24,851 bases of DNA from UBA922 sp964571295 (GCA_964571295.1 CAZNAO010000011.1:1-24851), one strand, 5' to 3'; counted from the stretch's first letter, positions 1 through 7,910 are shown. The notes: generated by a model not told the origin, from the letters alone. Translations and numbers: made by a program.

Positions 1-482
1 CGGTTTTCAAAACTCGGCAACAATTTCGTATCGACGATGGTATTGAGTTCATCCTGGCTCAACGATACATTGTATTCCTGTGCCACGATTTTAGTGAGCT
101 CGTTGATCAGAAGCCTGCTCAGTACATAGTCTGACATTTCAGCTTCAGACGGACGAGTCAGCCCGGTCGTGTCCGTGTCATAGAAGGTCCGCATCGCATG
201 AAGATTGTCAACATATTCTCCATATGGAATTTTGTGTCCATCGACCGATGCGACCGGAATCCGAAAAATCTGCGCAGTCGAGACTGCAAATTTTGATTCT
301 GACAATGCTTTGACGCTCTGAATTCCGACGACATACCATATGATCAGACCTACCACTACTGCCACCCCAAGTCCCGCAAGAAGTAAAGAGGTCATTTTAT
401 TTGCATTCTTTGTCTGTCCTCTCTTCTCAGATTCTACCTGAAGTTTCTCTTCATGAGTACCGAGTTTCTTTTCTTCGTCCAT
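1..482 (-). CDS. SurA-N-like membrane-anchored protein, C-terminus outside window
   Basis: The frame is open from an ATG at 482 to the window edge, giving 160 codons with the C-terminal part missing. The N-terminus is short, charged and Glu/Lys-rich. It is followed by one hydrophobic segment at about residues 37-55 (key run LLLAGLGVAVVVGLIIWYVV), which suggests a signal anchor. The region after it (FRIPVASVDGHKIPYGEYV, then SDYVLSRLLINELTKIVAQE) resembles the helical SurA N-terminal chaperone domain often found before a PPIC parvulin domain. It probably acts outside the membrane as a folding factor or peptidyl-prolyl isomerase, but the catalytic domain, if present, is not in view. It starts 11 bp after the FtsB-like gene and is probably co-transcribed with it. 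The family call is moderate and rests on the pattern of the N-terminal domain. Confidence 0.6.
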   Translation of the reverse strand, partial: MDEEKKLGTHEEKLQVESEKRGQTKNANKMTSLLLAGLGVAVVVGLIIWYVVGIQSVKALSESKFAVSTAQIFRIPVASVDGHKIPYGEYVDNLHAMRTFYDTDTTGLTRPSEAEMSDYVLSRLLINELTKIVAQEYNVSLSQDELNTIVDTKLLPSFEN

Positions 483-493
483 AACGTTCGATA

Positions 494-916
494 TTAACCC
501 TCGCGCTCAGGCGAGTGATGAATGAAATAATACCACCATTTTAGCGGATTCGAGAGCTCTTGTCCACTGGCGCCTCTCTCTTCTTCCATATCATGTGTAG
601 TACCCCCTTCTTTACCTATTTTATTGATAAACAGCACCTGTTCCCCTGGCTTTTTGAGATTAAGGTCGACACGCGCCGTATCTTCGAGATAACTGCTACT
701 CGAAACGTACTTCAGGAGCTCAATCGATTCAAGTTTTTTCTTTTCAAGCTGATCAATTTCTTCCTTAAGTCGCTTCACTTCCTCACGAAAGGCATAATCT
801 TTGAAATACGCCCGTGCAAATCCTATGGCAAAAACCAGCGTCAATACAAAAGCGCATATCAGAAACACTTTTGAACTAAAAAATACATGCGCTCGCGAAG
901 ATTCAGAACGATTCAT
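494..916 (-). CDS. FtsB/DivIC-like septum formation initiator protein
   Basis: This 140-residue bitopic protein has a short basic N-terminus, one membrane helix at about residues 16-36 (FLICAFVLTLVFAIGFARAY), and a coiled coil at about 44-65 (EEVKRLKEEIDQLEKKKLES). A tail follows with SSYLEDTARVDLNLKKPGEQ and NPLKWWYYF. Membrane helix, leucine-zipper-like coil and a YLE-AR-LxxxxPGE segment is the FtsB/DivIC arrangement. In known systems these proteins join FtsL and FtsQ/DivIB in the divisome and activate septal FtsW/FtsI; ftsW is in this window at 21137-22246. A promoter whose -10 lies 8 bases before the ATG suggests a leaderless mRNA. The SurA-N-like gene follows 11 bp downstream. FtsL is an alternative identity because these small proteins diverge quickly. 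Confidence 0.75.
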   Translation of the reverse strand: MNRSESSRAHVFFSSKVFLICAFVLTLVFAIGFARAYFKDYAFREEVKRLKEEIDQLEKKKLESIELLKYVSSSSYLEDTARVDLNLKKPGEQVLFINKIGKEGGTTHDMEEERGASGQELSNPLKWWYYFIHHSPEREG

Positions 917-924
917 ATTTGTCT

Positions 925-953
925 AGTATACCACGCTCTTTCTATTACCTCAA
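925..953 (-). promoter_or_regulatory. Promoter of the FtsB-like gene
   Basis: On the minus strand a -35 TTGAGG (953-948) is followed after 17 bp by a -10 TATACT (930-925). The ATG at 916 begins 8 bases after the -10 box. The expected start of transcription is therefore within about two bases of the start codon, so the mRNA is probably leaderless. The -35 overlaps the 3' end of the upstream PH-domain gene. Confidence 0.6.
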
Positions 954-1547
954 TTGTTGCAATTTTGTTTCAATTAGCTCTCTCAGACGCATGAGCTCTT
1001 CTTTCTCGAGTACCGTGACCGCCTTATGCAAATTTTCAAATGAATATTTTTTTTCTGATATTCCCCCTACATTTTGGCGGCGAAGCTCATTGATGAGACG
1101 TTGTACACCCACCGGACGAGAGACATGGTCCACCACTATCTTCACCTTTGAATCCTTGATCCTGATTTCGATCGTGCCATATTTGAGTATCATCCGCCAT
1201 AACCCACGCTGACGAACCGCAACATCTTCAATATTTCTCATATCCACTTCTGATACGGTTTTTCCAAAAATTCCATCTTTAGCAATATCAATCACCCGCT
1301 CAGTCGTGATTACAAGCATGGTTCCCTTCGCACGGATGATGACAGTCGCAACCCCCCATACTCCTGCCAGACACAACACGGAAAAACCGATGATCCCCCA
1401 AGTCCCGTGACGAAAAAACCAAAACAAACCCACTGCGGCAACCAATAACAGAAAGAGCGAACTCATCCATTGCCACATGAAACTTGTGACTCGCTGTCCG
1501 ATTTCCGATATAATCTGTTCATCATGGTTGAGCAGTATTTTTGCCAT
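945..1547 (-). CDS. Membrane protein with bacterial PH (bPH2-like) domain
   Basis: This 200-residue protein is counted from the ATG at 1547, which lies 8 bp after the stop of the glycosyltransferase gene. An in-frame ATG at 1583 would overlap that gene and has no support. Two membrane helices span about residues 22-43 (MSSLFLLLVAAVGLFWFF) and 48-68 (IIGFSVLCLAGVWGVATVII). A bacterial PH-like beta domain follows at about 72-150 (MLVITTERVIDIAKDGIFGK, IEDVAVRQRGLWRMILKYG), then a charged helical C-terminus (LEKEELMRLRELIETKLQQL). Such YdbT/bPH2 proteins are widespread, but their molecular function is unsettled. It is the last gene of a run with the flippase and glycosyltransferase, though a role in polysaccharide export is only positional inference. 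Confidence 0.75.
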   Translation of the reverse strand: MAKILLNHDEQIISEIGQRVTSFMWQWMSSLFLLLVAAVGLFWFFRHGTWGIIGFSVLCLAGVWGVATVIIRAKGTMLVITTERVIDIAKDGIFGKTVSEVDMRNIEDVAVRQRGLWRMILKYGTIEIRIKDSKVKIVVDHVSRPVGVQRLINELRRQNVGGISEKKYSFENLHKAVTVLEKEELMRLRELIETKLQQLR

Positions 1548-1555
1548 ATAAAAAA

Positions 1556-2707
1556 TTATGAATGTTCGATCGGGCCGATCCACGGTTCAAGTTTTTTGAG
1601 CTGCATCTCCCACTGAAACACTTCAGCGACTCTCGCTTTCCCAAGATCCCCCATACGTCTGCGCTCCTCAGGATTTCCGAGTAATTCTGCAACCACATCG
1701 ACGATTTTGTTCGCTTCATGATAGACATCAAGTACTCTGCCCGTGACCCTATCCTGTACCGCCTCCTCGACGCCTCCGCTTTTGCCTGCAACAACGACAA
1801 GACCCGCAGCAGCCGCTTCGAGAAATACAAGTCCGAGCCCCTCCTCTCTCCCGTTATCCGGATGGGTCAGAAGTACAAATACATCTGCCAGATAATAATA
1901 CCGAGGCAGATCCTCATGTGGAATGGCACCGATATAGCGGACGACATTTTGTAATTGACGGCGTTGAATTTCCGCTATAACATCTTCACGTTTCGGTCCG
2001 TCACCAATCACTATCCAGACAGCATGGGGTTCCTTTTTAAGAATTTCACTAAATGCCCGCACCAAATGCGGAAAACCTTTTCCGTCATCCAATCGACCTA
2101 CTGACAAGACTACTTTTTTTCCCTCAAGTGCGAGCGTACGGCGCAGATCTTCGACCACTTTCCCATCAGGTGTACGGGAAAAAATCGCATCAGGACAGGG
2201 ATACATCACCGTAGACTTATGTTCGAATTCAGGCAGACGCTCAAGAAATCTCCGGCGAAGCGATTCGCTATTGAAAATTATCTGCTCTGAATCCTGCATG
2301 ATTTTTCGAAGCCATTTCTTCTTCCATGATGTGCGCGTACCATATACTATATCAGTACCATGGGAAATAATGATATACGGTATTTTTTTCAATTTTTTTA
2401 CGATCCATGCTGCATAGCCGAGCGGGAGCACATGATTGACCACAATCATTTCAATTCCTTCTTTTTTCACGATTGATCTCATCTGGAATGCCGAGCGTAT
2501 CCATCGCGGCCAGACCATGCGCGATAATTGCCTTTTGCGTATGATCGTATACGGCTCATCCTGATCAAATTCACCGTCGCCCGGAGTGCCAGGAGCGTAT
2601 ACTATTACTTTTTCGGGAGTGAGATTCCGTGCAGTATCCGCAACGTAGGTCGCGATCCCCCCAAACGTGGGTGGAAATTCCATAGTGGCAAGTAATATTT
2701 TTTTCAT
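1556..2707 (-). CDS. GT4-family (GT-B fold) glycosyltransferase
   Basis: This 383-residue enzyme should transfer a sugar from a nucleotide donor onto a polysaccharide or lipid-linked acceptor at the inner face of the membrane. The N-terminal Rossmann half shows the glycine loop FPPTFGGIATYV (about 12-23) and HGTDIVYG. The C-terminal half shows VVLSVGRLDDGKGFPHL (about 200-216), VIGDGPKREDV and the EX7E retaining motif in EEGLGLVFLEAAAAG. Length and motifs match glycosyl transferase group 1 (GT4) enzymes of the PimB/WsaF type. Donor and acceptor cannot be read from sequence. It starts 7 bp after the flippase gene, so the two form an operon probably making and exporting a surface glycan. Confidence 0.88.
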   Translation of the reverse strand: MKKILLATMEFPPTFGGIATYVADTARNLTPEKVIVYAPGTPGDGEFDQDEPYTIIRKRQLSRMVWPRWIRSAFQMRSIVKKEGIEMIVVNHVLPLGYAAWIVKKLKKIPYIIISHGTDIVYGTRTSWKKKWLRKIMQDSEQIIFNSESLRRRFLERLPEFEHKSTVMYPCPDAIFSRTPDGKVVEDLRRTLALEGKKVVLSVGRLDDGKGFPHLVRAFSEILKKEPHAVWIVIGDGPKREDVIAEIQRRQLQNVVRYIGAIPHEDLPRYYYLADVFVLLTHPDNGREEGLGLVFLEAAAAGLVVVAGKSGGVEEAVQDRVTGRVLDVYHEANKIVDVVAELLGNPEERRRMGDLGKARVAEVFQWEMQLKKLEPWIGPIEHS

Positions 2708-2714
2708 AGGGTGA

Positions 2715-4145
2715 TTATTTTTTCAATGATTTGAAATAGCGTATGTCTTCACGACTAACTCCTTTACAGAGAATGAATACACAACCAAACACGAGCGCAC
2801 CCACCACTGACCGCACCGCGACCTGTAGATCTCCCGCCAAGTACCAAACTACTAGACTCATCGCGAGACTGGCAATACCGAGCTTACCTACGAGCCGCAC
2901 ATTTTTTACATACTCAATCGCCACGGTTTTGGTCACTACTACCCATGAGAGGATCGTAATCAGCCAATTTCCTGTCGTAGCAGCAATCGCCGCGCCGACC
3001 GGACCAAGCTTCGGAATCAAGAGTATATTTAATGCTATATTCACACACATCATGACACCGATAATCATGGTCTGTATTTTCTGGCGACCTGCGGCATTGA
3101 GAAGCGCACCCAAAAGAATATTTATGAATGATGGGATAATACCGCACATAAGAATCTGTAACGGTACGATCGAACCCGTATATTCAGCACCGAAAAACGT
3201 AGTAATAATGTCTGTGCTCACTATTACAATACCAACCGAGAGCGGAACCGAAACTATCAAGAGATATCTAAGTCCTTGATTGAATACTTCACTGAAACGC
3301 TTCGTATTCCCAACAAAATATTCGCTCATGCGCGGATACAGACCGGCGATCAAGGCGAACGGAATAAATTGGAACGCATACGCGATTTTGTACGGCACAC
3401 TGTACCATCCTACAGCAACATCTCCTGCCATTTTTGATAACATGACTGAATCCGCATATGAGAGGATCCTCCCGAAGATAGTCGCGAGGGCAAAAGGAAT
3501 CGTGATCGGTACTAGGTAGCGAACAACTTCACGTGTGTACTTAGGGCGCAACACCACCCCATATCGTGTATGCGCGACATATCCTGCAAATATGGAACTC
3601 AAAAAACTCGGCACCAAAAAGGCGATCATGAGAAAATACAACGGTAATTCGAAATACAAAAATAGGGTACCCAGAATGAGTGTAATGAACTGGCTCGCGA
3701 TAATTCCGATTGCCTCATATTTCACATTCCCCAGAGCGCGCAGGGTGCCATACAGTGTAGTCTGCAAGGAATCAAAGAGCATGGTGATTCCTGAGATAAA
3801 TACGAGTGTCTGCGTCTCGAATTCATGATTCAATAGCAATAACACTATGGCCATTGCAATATACGATCCTCCTCCGAGAAATATCTTCACGAACAATACC
3901 GAGGACACGATTTCCGATATTTTTTCTTTGAGCCGTGCACCTTCCCGTACCAGTACACTAGTAAAACCCATGTCTACAAATACTACAAAAATAGTTGTAA
4001 ATGACAATGCAAAAAAATATTTACCAGTATCACCTGCTCCGAGCGACCGAGCAATGATCGCAAAATAGACAAACGAAATAACCTTTTGCCCGATTGAGGC
4101 CACAGTCATGTAAATAGTACTTTGTCCAAGGGACAATTTTTTCAT
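2715..4145 (-). CDS. Wzx-like polysaccharide flippase (MOP superfamily)
   Basis: This 476-residue protein is hydrophobic throughout, with about 12-14 predicted membrane helices. The N-terminus (GQSTIYMTVASIGQKVISFV, then IIARSLGAGDTGKYFFALSF) is the pattern of the polysaccharide-biosynthesis/MOP exporter family, which includes Wzx O-antigen flippases and MurJ-related proteins. It should move an undecaprenyl-linked glycan from the inner to the outer membrane leaflet. It heads a minus-strand run with a GT4 glycosyltransferase 7 bp downstream. A promoter TTGGCT-17-TAGAAT lies directly upstream, with its -10 only 9 bases before the ATG. MurJ is less likely because of the glycosyltransferase partner and the N-terminal sequence, but it is not excluded. 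Confidence 0.85.
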   Translation of the reverse strand: MKKLSLGQSTIYMTVASIGQKVISFVYFAIIARSLGAGDTGKYFFALSFTTIFVVFVDMGFTSVLVREGARLKEKISEIVSSVLFVKIFLGGGSYIAMAIVLLLLNHEFETQTLVFISGITMLFDSLQTTLYGTLRALGNVKYEAIGIIASQFITLILGTLFLYFELPLYFLMIAFLVPSFLSSIFAGYVAHTRYGVVLRPKYTREVVRYLVPITIPFALATIFGRILSYADSVMLSKMAGDVAVGWYSVPYKIAYAFQFIPFALIAGLYPRMSEYFVGNTKRFSEVFNQGLRYLLIVSVPLSVGIVIVSTDIITTFFGAEYTGSIVPLQILMCGIIPSFINILLGALLNAAGRQKIQTMIIGVMMCVNIALNILLIPKLGPVGAAIAATTGNWLITILSWVVVTKTVAIEYVKNVRLVGKLGIASLAMSLVVWYLAGDLQVAVRSVVGALVFGCVFILCKGVSREDIRYFKSLKK

Positions 4146-4154
4146 AGTACAGGT

Positions 4155-4183
4155 ATTCTAGCGTAAAAAAGGTTAGTAGCCAA
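4155..4183 (-). promoter_or_regulatory. Promoter of the flippase-glycosyltransferase run
   Basis: On the minus strand -35 TTGGCT (4183-4178) is separated by 17 bp from -10 TAGAAT (4160-4155). The ATG at 4145 begins 9 bases after the -10 box, so transcription should start about three bases before the start codon. No Shine-Dalgarno sequence is present. Confidence 0.55.
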
Positions 4184-4262
4184 GGAGAGTACGTCGCATC
4201 GTATATCGTGTTCCATGTATCGCATGTCGCTTCTCCTGCGCACTCCTAGATATCTATATAAC

Positions 4263-4290
4263 AAAAAATCCCCGCCGAAACGAGGATTTT
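4263..4290 (-). terminator. Terminator of the ribosomal protein operon after rpsI
   Basis: On the minus strand a 10-bp stem (AAAATCCTCG pairing with CGGGGATTTT, one G-U pair) encloses the loop TTTCGG and runs into a tract of six T. It lies 13 bases after the rpsI stop codon. Confidence 0.85.
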
Positions 4291-4302
4291 GTAATTCTGA
4301 AA

Positions 4303-4716
4303 CTAACGCTTTCTCCACTGATGTCCACGACGTGCGCGCGTGAGACCTGGCTTTTTTCGTTCTTTTGCCCGTGAGTCGCGGGTCAAAAATCCTTCTGCTT
4401 TGAGCACCGGTCTGAGTTCAGGGTTCCATTCAATCAAGGCTCGTGAGATACCATGACGTACTGCGAACGCCTGTCCTGCTACTCCTCCACCTACTACACG
4501 CACACTAACATCCAGACTTTCATCTTTCTGCGTTACACGCAAAGGAGACATGACCACATTCTGGTGAATCTTGGTTGGAAAATATTCAGTATATTCACGC
4601 CCGTTCACGGTGATTTTCCCTTTTCCGGTCATGAGTTTGACACGTGCAGCAGCTTCCTTGCGTCGGCCGACCGCTCGTGTGGTTGAATCGTTTTTGATAA
4701 TTCGTTTGGTAGCCAT
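4303..4716 (-). CDS. rpsI: 30S ribosomal protein S9 (uS9)
   Basis: This 137-residue protein has the S9 signature. The N-terminal part shows AVGRRKEAAARVKLMTGKGK, the middle VRVVGGGVAGQAFAVRHGIS, and the C-terminus DSRAKERKKPGLTRARRGHQ ending in KR. The C-terminal tail of S9 reaches the P-site tRNA in the small subunit, and its basic end is intact here. It starts 7 bp after rplM, the usual rplM-rpsI pairing, and is the last gene before a strong terminator. The ATG at 4716 gives the expected length. Confidence 0.97.
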   Translation of the reverse strand: MATKRIIKNDSTTRAVGRRKEAAARVKLMTGKGKITVNGREYTEYFPTKIHQNVVMSPLRVTQKDESLDVSVRVVGGGVAGQAFAVRHGISRALIEWNPELRPVLKAEGFLTRDSRAKERKKPGLTRARRGHQWRKR

Positions 4717-4723
4717 ACCGTGC

Positions 4724-5086
4724 TTATGCTTTAATAGTTAACCGCTTCATCATACTTTCTCGATGCTTGTTTTTTGGAAGCATTCCATTGACTGCGCGAC
4801 GAATTACCTCGGTCGGATCCTCGGTAAAAATGGTCTGGAGCGAGGTGGTCTTCAAACCTCCCGGGAACATCGTATGTCGTTTGTAGTCTTTCTGCACGAA
4901 TTTCTTTCCAGTGAATTTCACTTTGCTTGCGTTCACGACCACTACCAAAGCTCCGCGATCAATGTGACGTTCAAATGAGGGCTCATCTTTTCCCATGAGA
5001 GCCATCGCAATTTCAGTCGCAACGCGACCGACCGCTCGGTTTGTAGCGTCAATTTCGACGTGTTTTCTCGTATTCATAGCGTTCAT
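4724..5086 (-). CDS. rplM: 50S ribosomal protein L13 (uL13), short C-terminus
   Basis: The protein is 120 residues from the ATG at 5086, which follows the rplQ stop codon by one base. An in-frame ATG at 5077 is also possible, and one at 5119 would overlap rplQ. L13 motifs are clear: EIDATNRAVGRVATEIAMAL, VVVVNASKVKFTGKK, and RRAVNGMLPKNKHRESMMKR. The chain ends at RLTIKA. It lacks the final roughly 20 residues with a YAG-HPH-AQQP pattern that most bacterial L13 proteins carry, in keeping with the trimmed ribosomal proteins of reduced genomes. It binds 23S rRNA early in large-subunit assembly. It lies between rplQ and rpsI in one transcription unit. Confidence 0.95.
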   Translation of the reverse strand: MNAMNTRKHVEIDATNRAVGRVATEIAMALMGKDEPSFERHIDRGALVVVVNASKVKFTGKKFVQKDYKRHTMFPGGLKTTSLQTIFTEDPTEVIRRAVNGMLPKNKHRESMMKRLTIKA

Positions 5087-5087
5087 A

Positions 5088-5438
5088 TTATACAAATTCA
5101 ATTTTTGCGGTCTCGGCACTGTCGGCGCTTCGGTATCCGAGCTTTACGATGCGGGTATATCCGCCTTTTCGTTCCGTATATCGAGGTGCGATTTCTTTGA
5201 CCAATTTGGTAACCGCTTTACCGGTATACAACGTTTTCATGATGATTTCCATGTCTACTGGACGATTTTTCTTCGCCTTGGTAACCAATGGTTCAATCAC
5301 GGTCTTCAATTCTTTTGCTTTTGCTTTGGTCGTCACAATTGATCCGTGCAAAATCAAACTTTCAGCAAGGCTGCGAAGCAGAGCTTTCCGCTGTGCGCTT
5401 TCCCGGCCGAACTTTTTTCCTTTTTTCTGATGTCTCAT
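5088..5438 (-). CDS. rplQ: 50S ribosomal protein L17 (bL17)
   Basis: This 116-residue protein begins MRHQKKGKKFGRESAQRKAL, the characteristic L17 N-terminus. It continues with ITTKAKAKELKTVIEPLVTK and GGYTRIVKLGYRSADSAETA, and ends after IEFV. L17 sits near the exit of the polypeptide tunnel in the large subunit. The gene directly follows rpoA (23-bp gap), the standard bacterial order, and rplM begins one base after its stop. Confidence 0.97.
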   Translation of the reverse strand: MRHQKKGKKFGRESAQRKALLRSLAESLILHGSIVTTKAKAKELKTVIEPLVTKAKKNRPVDMEIIMKTLYTGKAVTKLVKEIAPRYTERKGGYTRIVKLGYRSADSAETAKIEFV

Positions 5439-5461
5439 ATCACAGTTAAAAATCTCAAAAA

Positions 5462-6184
5462 TTACTCTTCAATACTTCCCGCTTTTGATGCTGTACCAGA
5501 GACATCAAGCACAAGACTGTAATGATCCATAAGAATTTTGGTCGCCCGCTCTACTGCAACTTTTGGCGAAATCGTTCCATTCGTTTCGATTCTGATCGTC
5601 AATTTTTCGTAATCGGTCACATCTCCCACACGGGTATTTTCCACTGAATAACCCACATCTTTGATCGGTGAGTAGAACGAATCCATCACGATCGTTCCAA
5701 GGTCAAGATGCTTGCTTTCCTTATCAGCGGCTGGAACGTATCCAAGACCCTTTCCGATGATGACTTCAAGTGAAAATTCTTTCTTGTCAGAAGTGATCGT
5801 CGCAATTTTCAGTTCAGGGTTGATGATTTCAATGTCTGAATTTTTTGCAAAATCAGCAGCAGTCACATCTCCGGTACCTTTTTTCTTCAACGTGAGAACT
5901 ACTGGTTCATCACTATGTGAAATCACCGCAAGCTGCTTCAGGTTGAGCGTAACCTCGATAACGTCTTCGAGTACCCCCTCAATCGCTGAAAATTCATGCT
6001 GAACACCGTCGATTTTTACTGCTTCCACAGCTGAGCCTTCGATTGACGACAAGAGCACGCGGCGGAGTGAGTTACCCAACGTAGTGCCATAGCCCTGATG
6101 ACATGGAGTCACAACCAATTCACCGATATTTTTGTCGCCGGTTTCTCGAAACTCGATTGATGACGGAAGTAAGATATAATCCAT
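5462..6184 (-). CDS. rpoA: RNA polymerase alpha subunit, N-terminal domain only
   Basis: This 240-residue protein covers the alpha N-terminal assembly domain completely: ELVVTPCHQGYGTTLGNSLR, RVLLSSIEGSAVEAVKIDGV, and HEFSAIEGVLEDVIEVTLN, then the insert subdomain and the C-terminal dimerisation helix (VAVERATKILMDHYSLVLDV). It stops soon after that helix. Typical bacterial RpoA is 310-340 residues and carries a linker and an alpha-CTD with two helix-hairpin-helix motifs, none of which is present. The downstream rplQ starts 23 bp later in a different gene, and no detached alpha-CTD is visible nearby. The enzyme should assemble beta and beta-prime normally but lack UP-element and activator contacts through alpha-CTD. 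Neighbours rpsD and rplQ are in canonical order. Confidence 0.95.
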   Translation of the reverse strand: MDYILLPSSIEFRETGDKNIGELVVTPCHQGYGTTLGNSLRRVLLSSIEGSAVEAVKIDGVQHEFSAIEGVLEDVIEVTLNLKQLAVISHSDEPVVLTLKKKGTGDVTAADFAKNSDIEIINPELKIATITSDKKEFSLEVIIGKGLGYVPAADKESKHLDLGTIVMDSFYSPIKDVGYSVENTRVGDVTDYEKLTIRIETNGTISPKVAVERATKILMDHYSLVLDVSGTASKAGSIEE

Positions 6185-6210
6185 AAATATGTAGATTATG
6201 TTGACAGGGC

Positions 6211-6224
6211 GTGAGTAAACTCAC
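6211..6224 (-). other. Small hairpin between rpsD and rpoA
   Basis: The 54-base gap between rpsD and rpoA contains a short inverted repeat, GTGAG and CTCAC around four bases. It is not followed by a T tract in the direction of transcription, so it is not a terminator. It could be an mRNA processing or translational element for rpoA, but five base pairs is weak evidence. Confidence 0.25.
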
Positions 6225-6238
6225 ACACCTACCTCTGA

Positions 6239-6859
6239 TTAGCGAGTTGAGTAGTACTCAACGATAAGTTTAACATCAAATACACGTTCGAAATCGGTTG
6301 GCATCGGACGTGCAGTAACTTTACCTACAGTACCGTTTTCGATTCGGAGCCATGATGGTAATTCATGCTTCTGTAATTTTTCTTCAATTCCTTCAAAAAT
6401 TTTCTTACCGGTCTTATTGGTTTTAAGCGCAACCACATCCCCCACACTCACGATATGAGATGGGATATTCATTTTTTTGCCGTTCAAAGTGAACATACTG
6501 TGACTCACCAACTGGCGAGCCTGTGCGCGAGTTACCGCAAATCCGAGCCGGTACACCACATTATCCATACGCATTTCAAGCATCTGGTTCAAGTTTACCC
6601 CAGAATCTCCTGACATGTTATTCGCTTCTTCGACATAGCGTCGGAATTGGCGCTCACGAAGTCCGTAGACAAATTTCGCTTTCTGTTTTTCATCAAGCTG
6701 ACGCCCGTATGACGAGCTCGTACCTTTTCTCTTGGTCGGTCCATGCTGACCTGGAGACTGGTTCAAGCGGCGAGCCACTTTGGTCGCATTGGTTTTCAAC
6801 CCCAAATTTACGTGAAAACGTCGTGCGATTTTATTTTTTGGTCCAATATTTCTGCCCAT
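6239..6859 (-). CDS. rpsD: 30S ribosomal protein S4 (uS4)
   Basis: This 206-residue protein begins MGRNIGPKNKIARRFHVNLG and contains KRKGTSSSYGRQLDEKQKAK, LRERQFRRYVEEANNMSGDS, and the S4 RNA-binding domain MRMDNVVYRLGFAVTRAQAR. The N-terminal zinc-ribbon cysteines of some S4 proteins are absent, so this is the zinc-independent form. S4 nucleates assembly of the 30S body on 16S rRNA, and in Escherichia coli it also represses its own operon. The gene lies in the canonical rpsM-rpsK-rpsD-rpoA order. No clear Shine-Dalgarno sequence precedes the ATG. Confidence 0.97.
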   Translation of the reverse strand: MGRNIGPKNKIARRFHVNLGLKTNATKVARRLNQSPGQHGPTKRKGTSSSYGRQLDEKQKAKFVYGLRERQFRRYVEEANNMSGDSGVNLNQMLEMRMDNVVYRLGFAVTRAQARQLVSHSMFTLNGKKMNIPSHIVSVGDVVALKTNKTGKKIFEGIEEKLQKHELPSWLRIENGTVGKVTARPMPTDFERVFDVKLIVEYYSTR

Positions 6860-6883
6860 AGTATTTCAAATTCGTTATTAGTA

Positions 6884-7285
6884 TTAAACGCGACGGCGTT
6901 TTGGAGGACGGCAACCGTTGTGCGGAATCGGGGTGATATCTTTCACCGCAAGCACGTTGACTCCATTGGTATTGAATGCGCGGATTGCAGCTTCTCGTCC
7001 ACCGCCCACACCTTTCACAAATACATTAACTTCTTTGACTCCGTATGCCTTGATCGCTTCAAGTACATTTTTTACCACCATACCCGCCGCATAAGGAGTT
7101 GCTTTCTTGGGGCCTTTGAAACCTGCCCCACCAGCTGAACCCCAACCAAGTACGTCACCATTCTGATCAGTGACGGTAACAATGGTGTTGTTGAATGAAG
7201 CCTGAACATATGCCCGGCCATGAGAAACAGAACGAATCGCCTTTTTCTTTTTGCTAACTTTTTTAGTAGTAGTTGCTTGTGCCAT
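6884..7285 (-). CDS. rpsK: 30S ribosomal protein S11 (uS11)
   Basis: The protein is 133 residues from the ATG at 7285; an ATG three codons upstream at 7294 is equally readable. Conserved S11 segments are HGRAYVQASFNNTIVTVTDQ, GWGSAGGAGFKGPKKATPYA, and ITPIPHNGCRPPKRRRV at the C-terminus. S11 forms part of the 30S platform at the mRNA exit. It is the third gene after infA in the alpha-operon part of the cluster and lies 24 bases before rpsD. Confidence 0.96.
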   Translation of the reverse strand: MAQATTTKKVSKKKKAIRSVSHGRAYVQASFNNTIVTVTDQNGDVLGWGSAGGAGFKGPKKATPYAAGMVVKNVLEAIKAYGVKEVNVFVKGVGGGREAAIRAFNTNGVNVLAVKDITPIPHNGCRPPKRRRV

Positions 7286-7330
7286 AACTGACATTGATTA
7301 CGCAGAGTTAAGATAGATTACAGAGATCCT

Positions 7331-7717
7331 TTAGGTCTTCTGTGCAGCAGGCTTCTTGCCGCTCGGTGCGATATTTCGCTTATTACCACGGGTCGTGCGA
7401 GAGTTGGTCTTGGTTCGCTGTCCGCGTGCAGGCAACCGGCGCGCATGGCGGATACCACGATACGCTTTAATATCTTTCAAACGCTTGATATTTGCCACCA
7501 CTTCGCGGCGAAGATTACCCTCAGTCACTTCCTGTTTCTCGATAATAGTGCGGATTTTATCTTCCTGATCCTGAGTCAAATCTTTCACTCGAATATCCGG
7601 AGAGATTTTTGCAATTTCCAAAATTTTCTTTGATTTCGTATTGCCAATACCGTAAATATAGGTAAGTGCGATTACGATTCGCTTTTCGCGTGGAATAGTT
7701 ACACCTGAGACTCGCAT
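7331..7717 (-). CDS. rpsM: 30S ribosomal protein S13 (uS13)
   Basis: This 128-residue protein starts MRVSGVTIPREKRIVIALTY and contains IYGIGNTKSKKILEIAKISP (helix-hairpin-helix) and GIRHARRLPARGQRTKTNSR, with TRGNKRNIAP in the basic tail. S13 sits in the 30S head, contacts the P-site tRNA and forms bridges to the large subunit. The tail rich in Lys, Ala and Pro is intact. It follows rpmJ by 25 bases in the same direction. Confidence 0.96.
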   Translation of the reverse strand: MRVSGVTIPREKRIVIALTYIYGIGNTKSKKILEIAKISPDIRVKDLTQDQEDKIRTIIEKQEVTEGNLRREVVANIKRLKDIKAYRGIRHARRLPARGQRTKTNSRTTRGNKRNIAPSGKKPAAQKT

Positions 7718-7742
7718 ACGTTATTACAATTATATTCTAAAA

Positions 7743-7883
7743 TTAACTACCCGCTTTGGTGCGCAATTTGCGTCCCTGGCGCTGTTTATGACGAGGGTTC
7801 TTGCAGATTACAAATCGAACTCCGCGTCTGATCACGATTTTGCAATCCTTGCATCGTGTCTTTACTGCTGGCTGTACTTTCAT
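7743..7883 (-). CDS. rpmJ: 50S ribosomal protein L36 (bL36), zinc-binding form
   Basis: This 46-residue reading frame runs between the rpsM and infA genes. It begins MKVQPAVKTRCKDCKIVIRR and continues GVRFVICKNPRHKQRQG. Cys11, Cys14, Cys27 and His32 form the CxxC-Cx4H zinc ribbon of the ancestral L36, so this is the zinc-dependent version. It is slightly longer than the usual 37-38 residues because of the tail RKLRTKAGS. Order infA-rpmJ-rpsM is the standard bacterial arrangement. A structured spacer precedes the ATG. Confidence 0.95.
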   Translation of the reverse strand: MKVQPAVKTRCKDCKIVIRRGVRFVICKNPRHKQRQGRKLRTKAGS

Positions 7884-7910
7884 AAAACACTCAGATTTAA
7901 ACAAAAATCA

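Noticed and set aside
919..1212. Plus-strand frames opposite the PH-domain and other minus-strand genes
   Set aside because: They are shadows of well-supported genes and show no protein pattern of their own.
4191..4250. A fourth copy of the 27-bp repeat near TTCCATGTAT at about 4211-4220
   Set aside because: Only the 10-base core matches; the flanking TTGTAT ends are missing.
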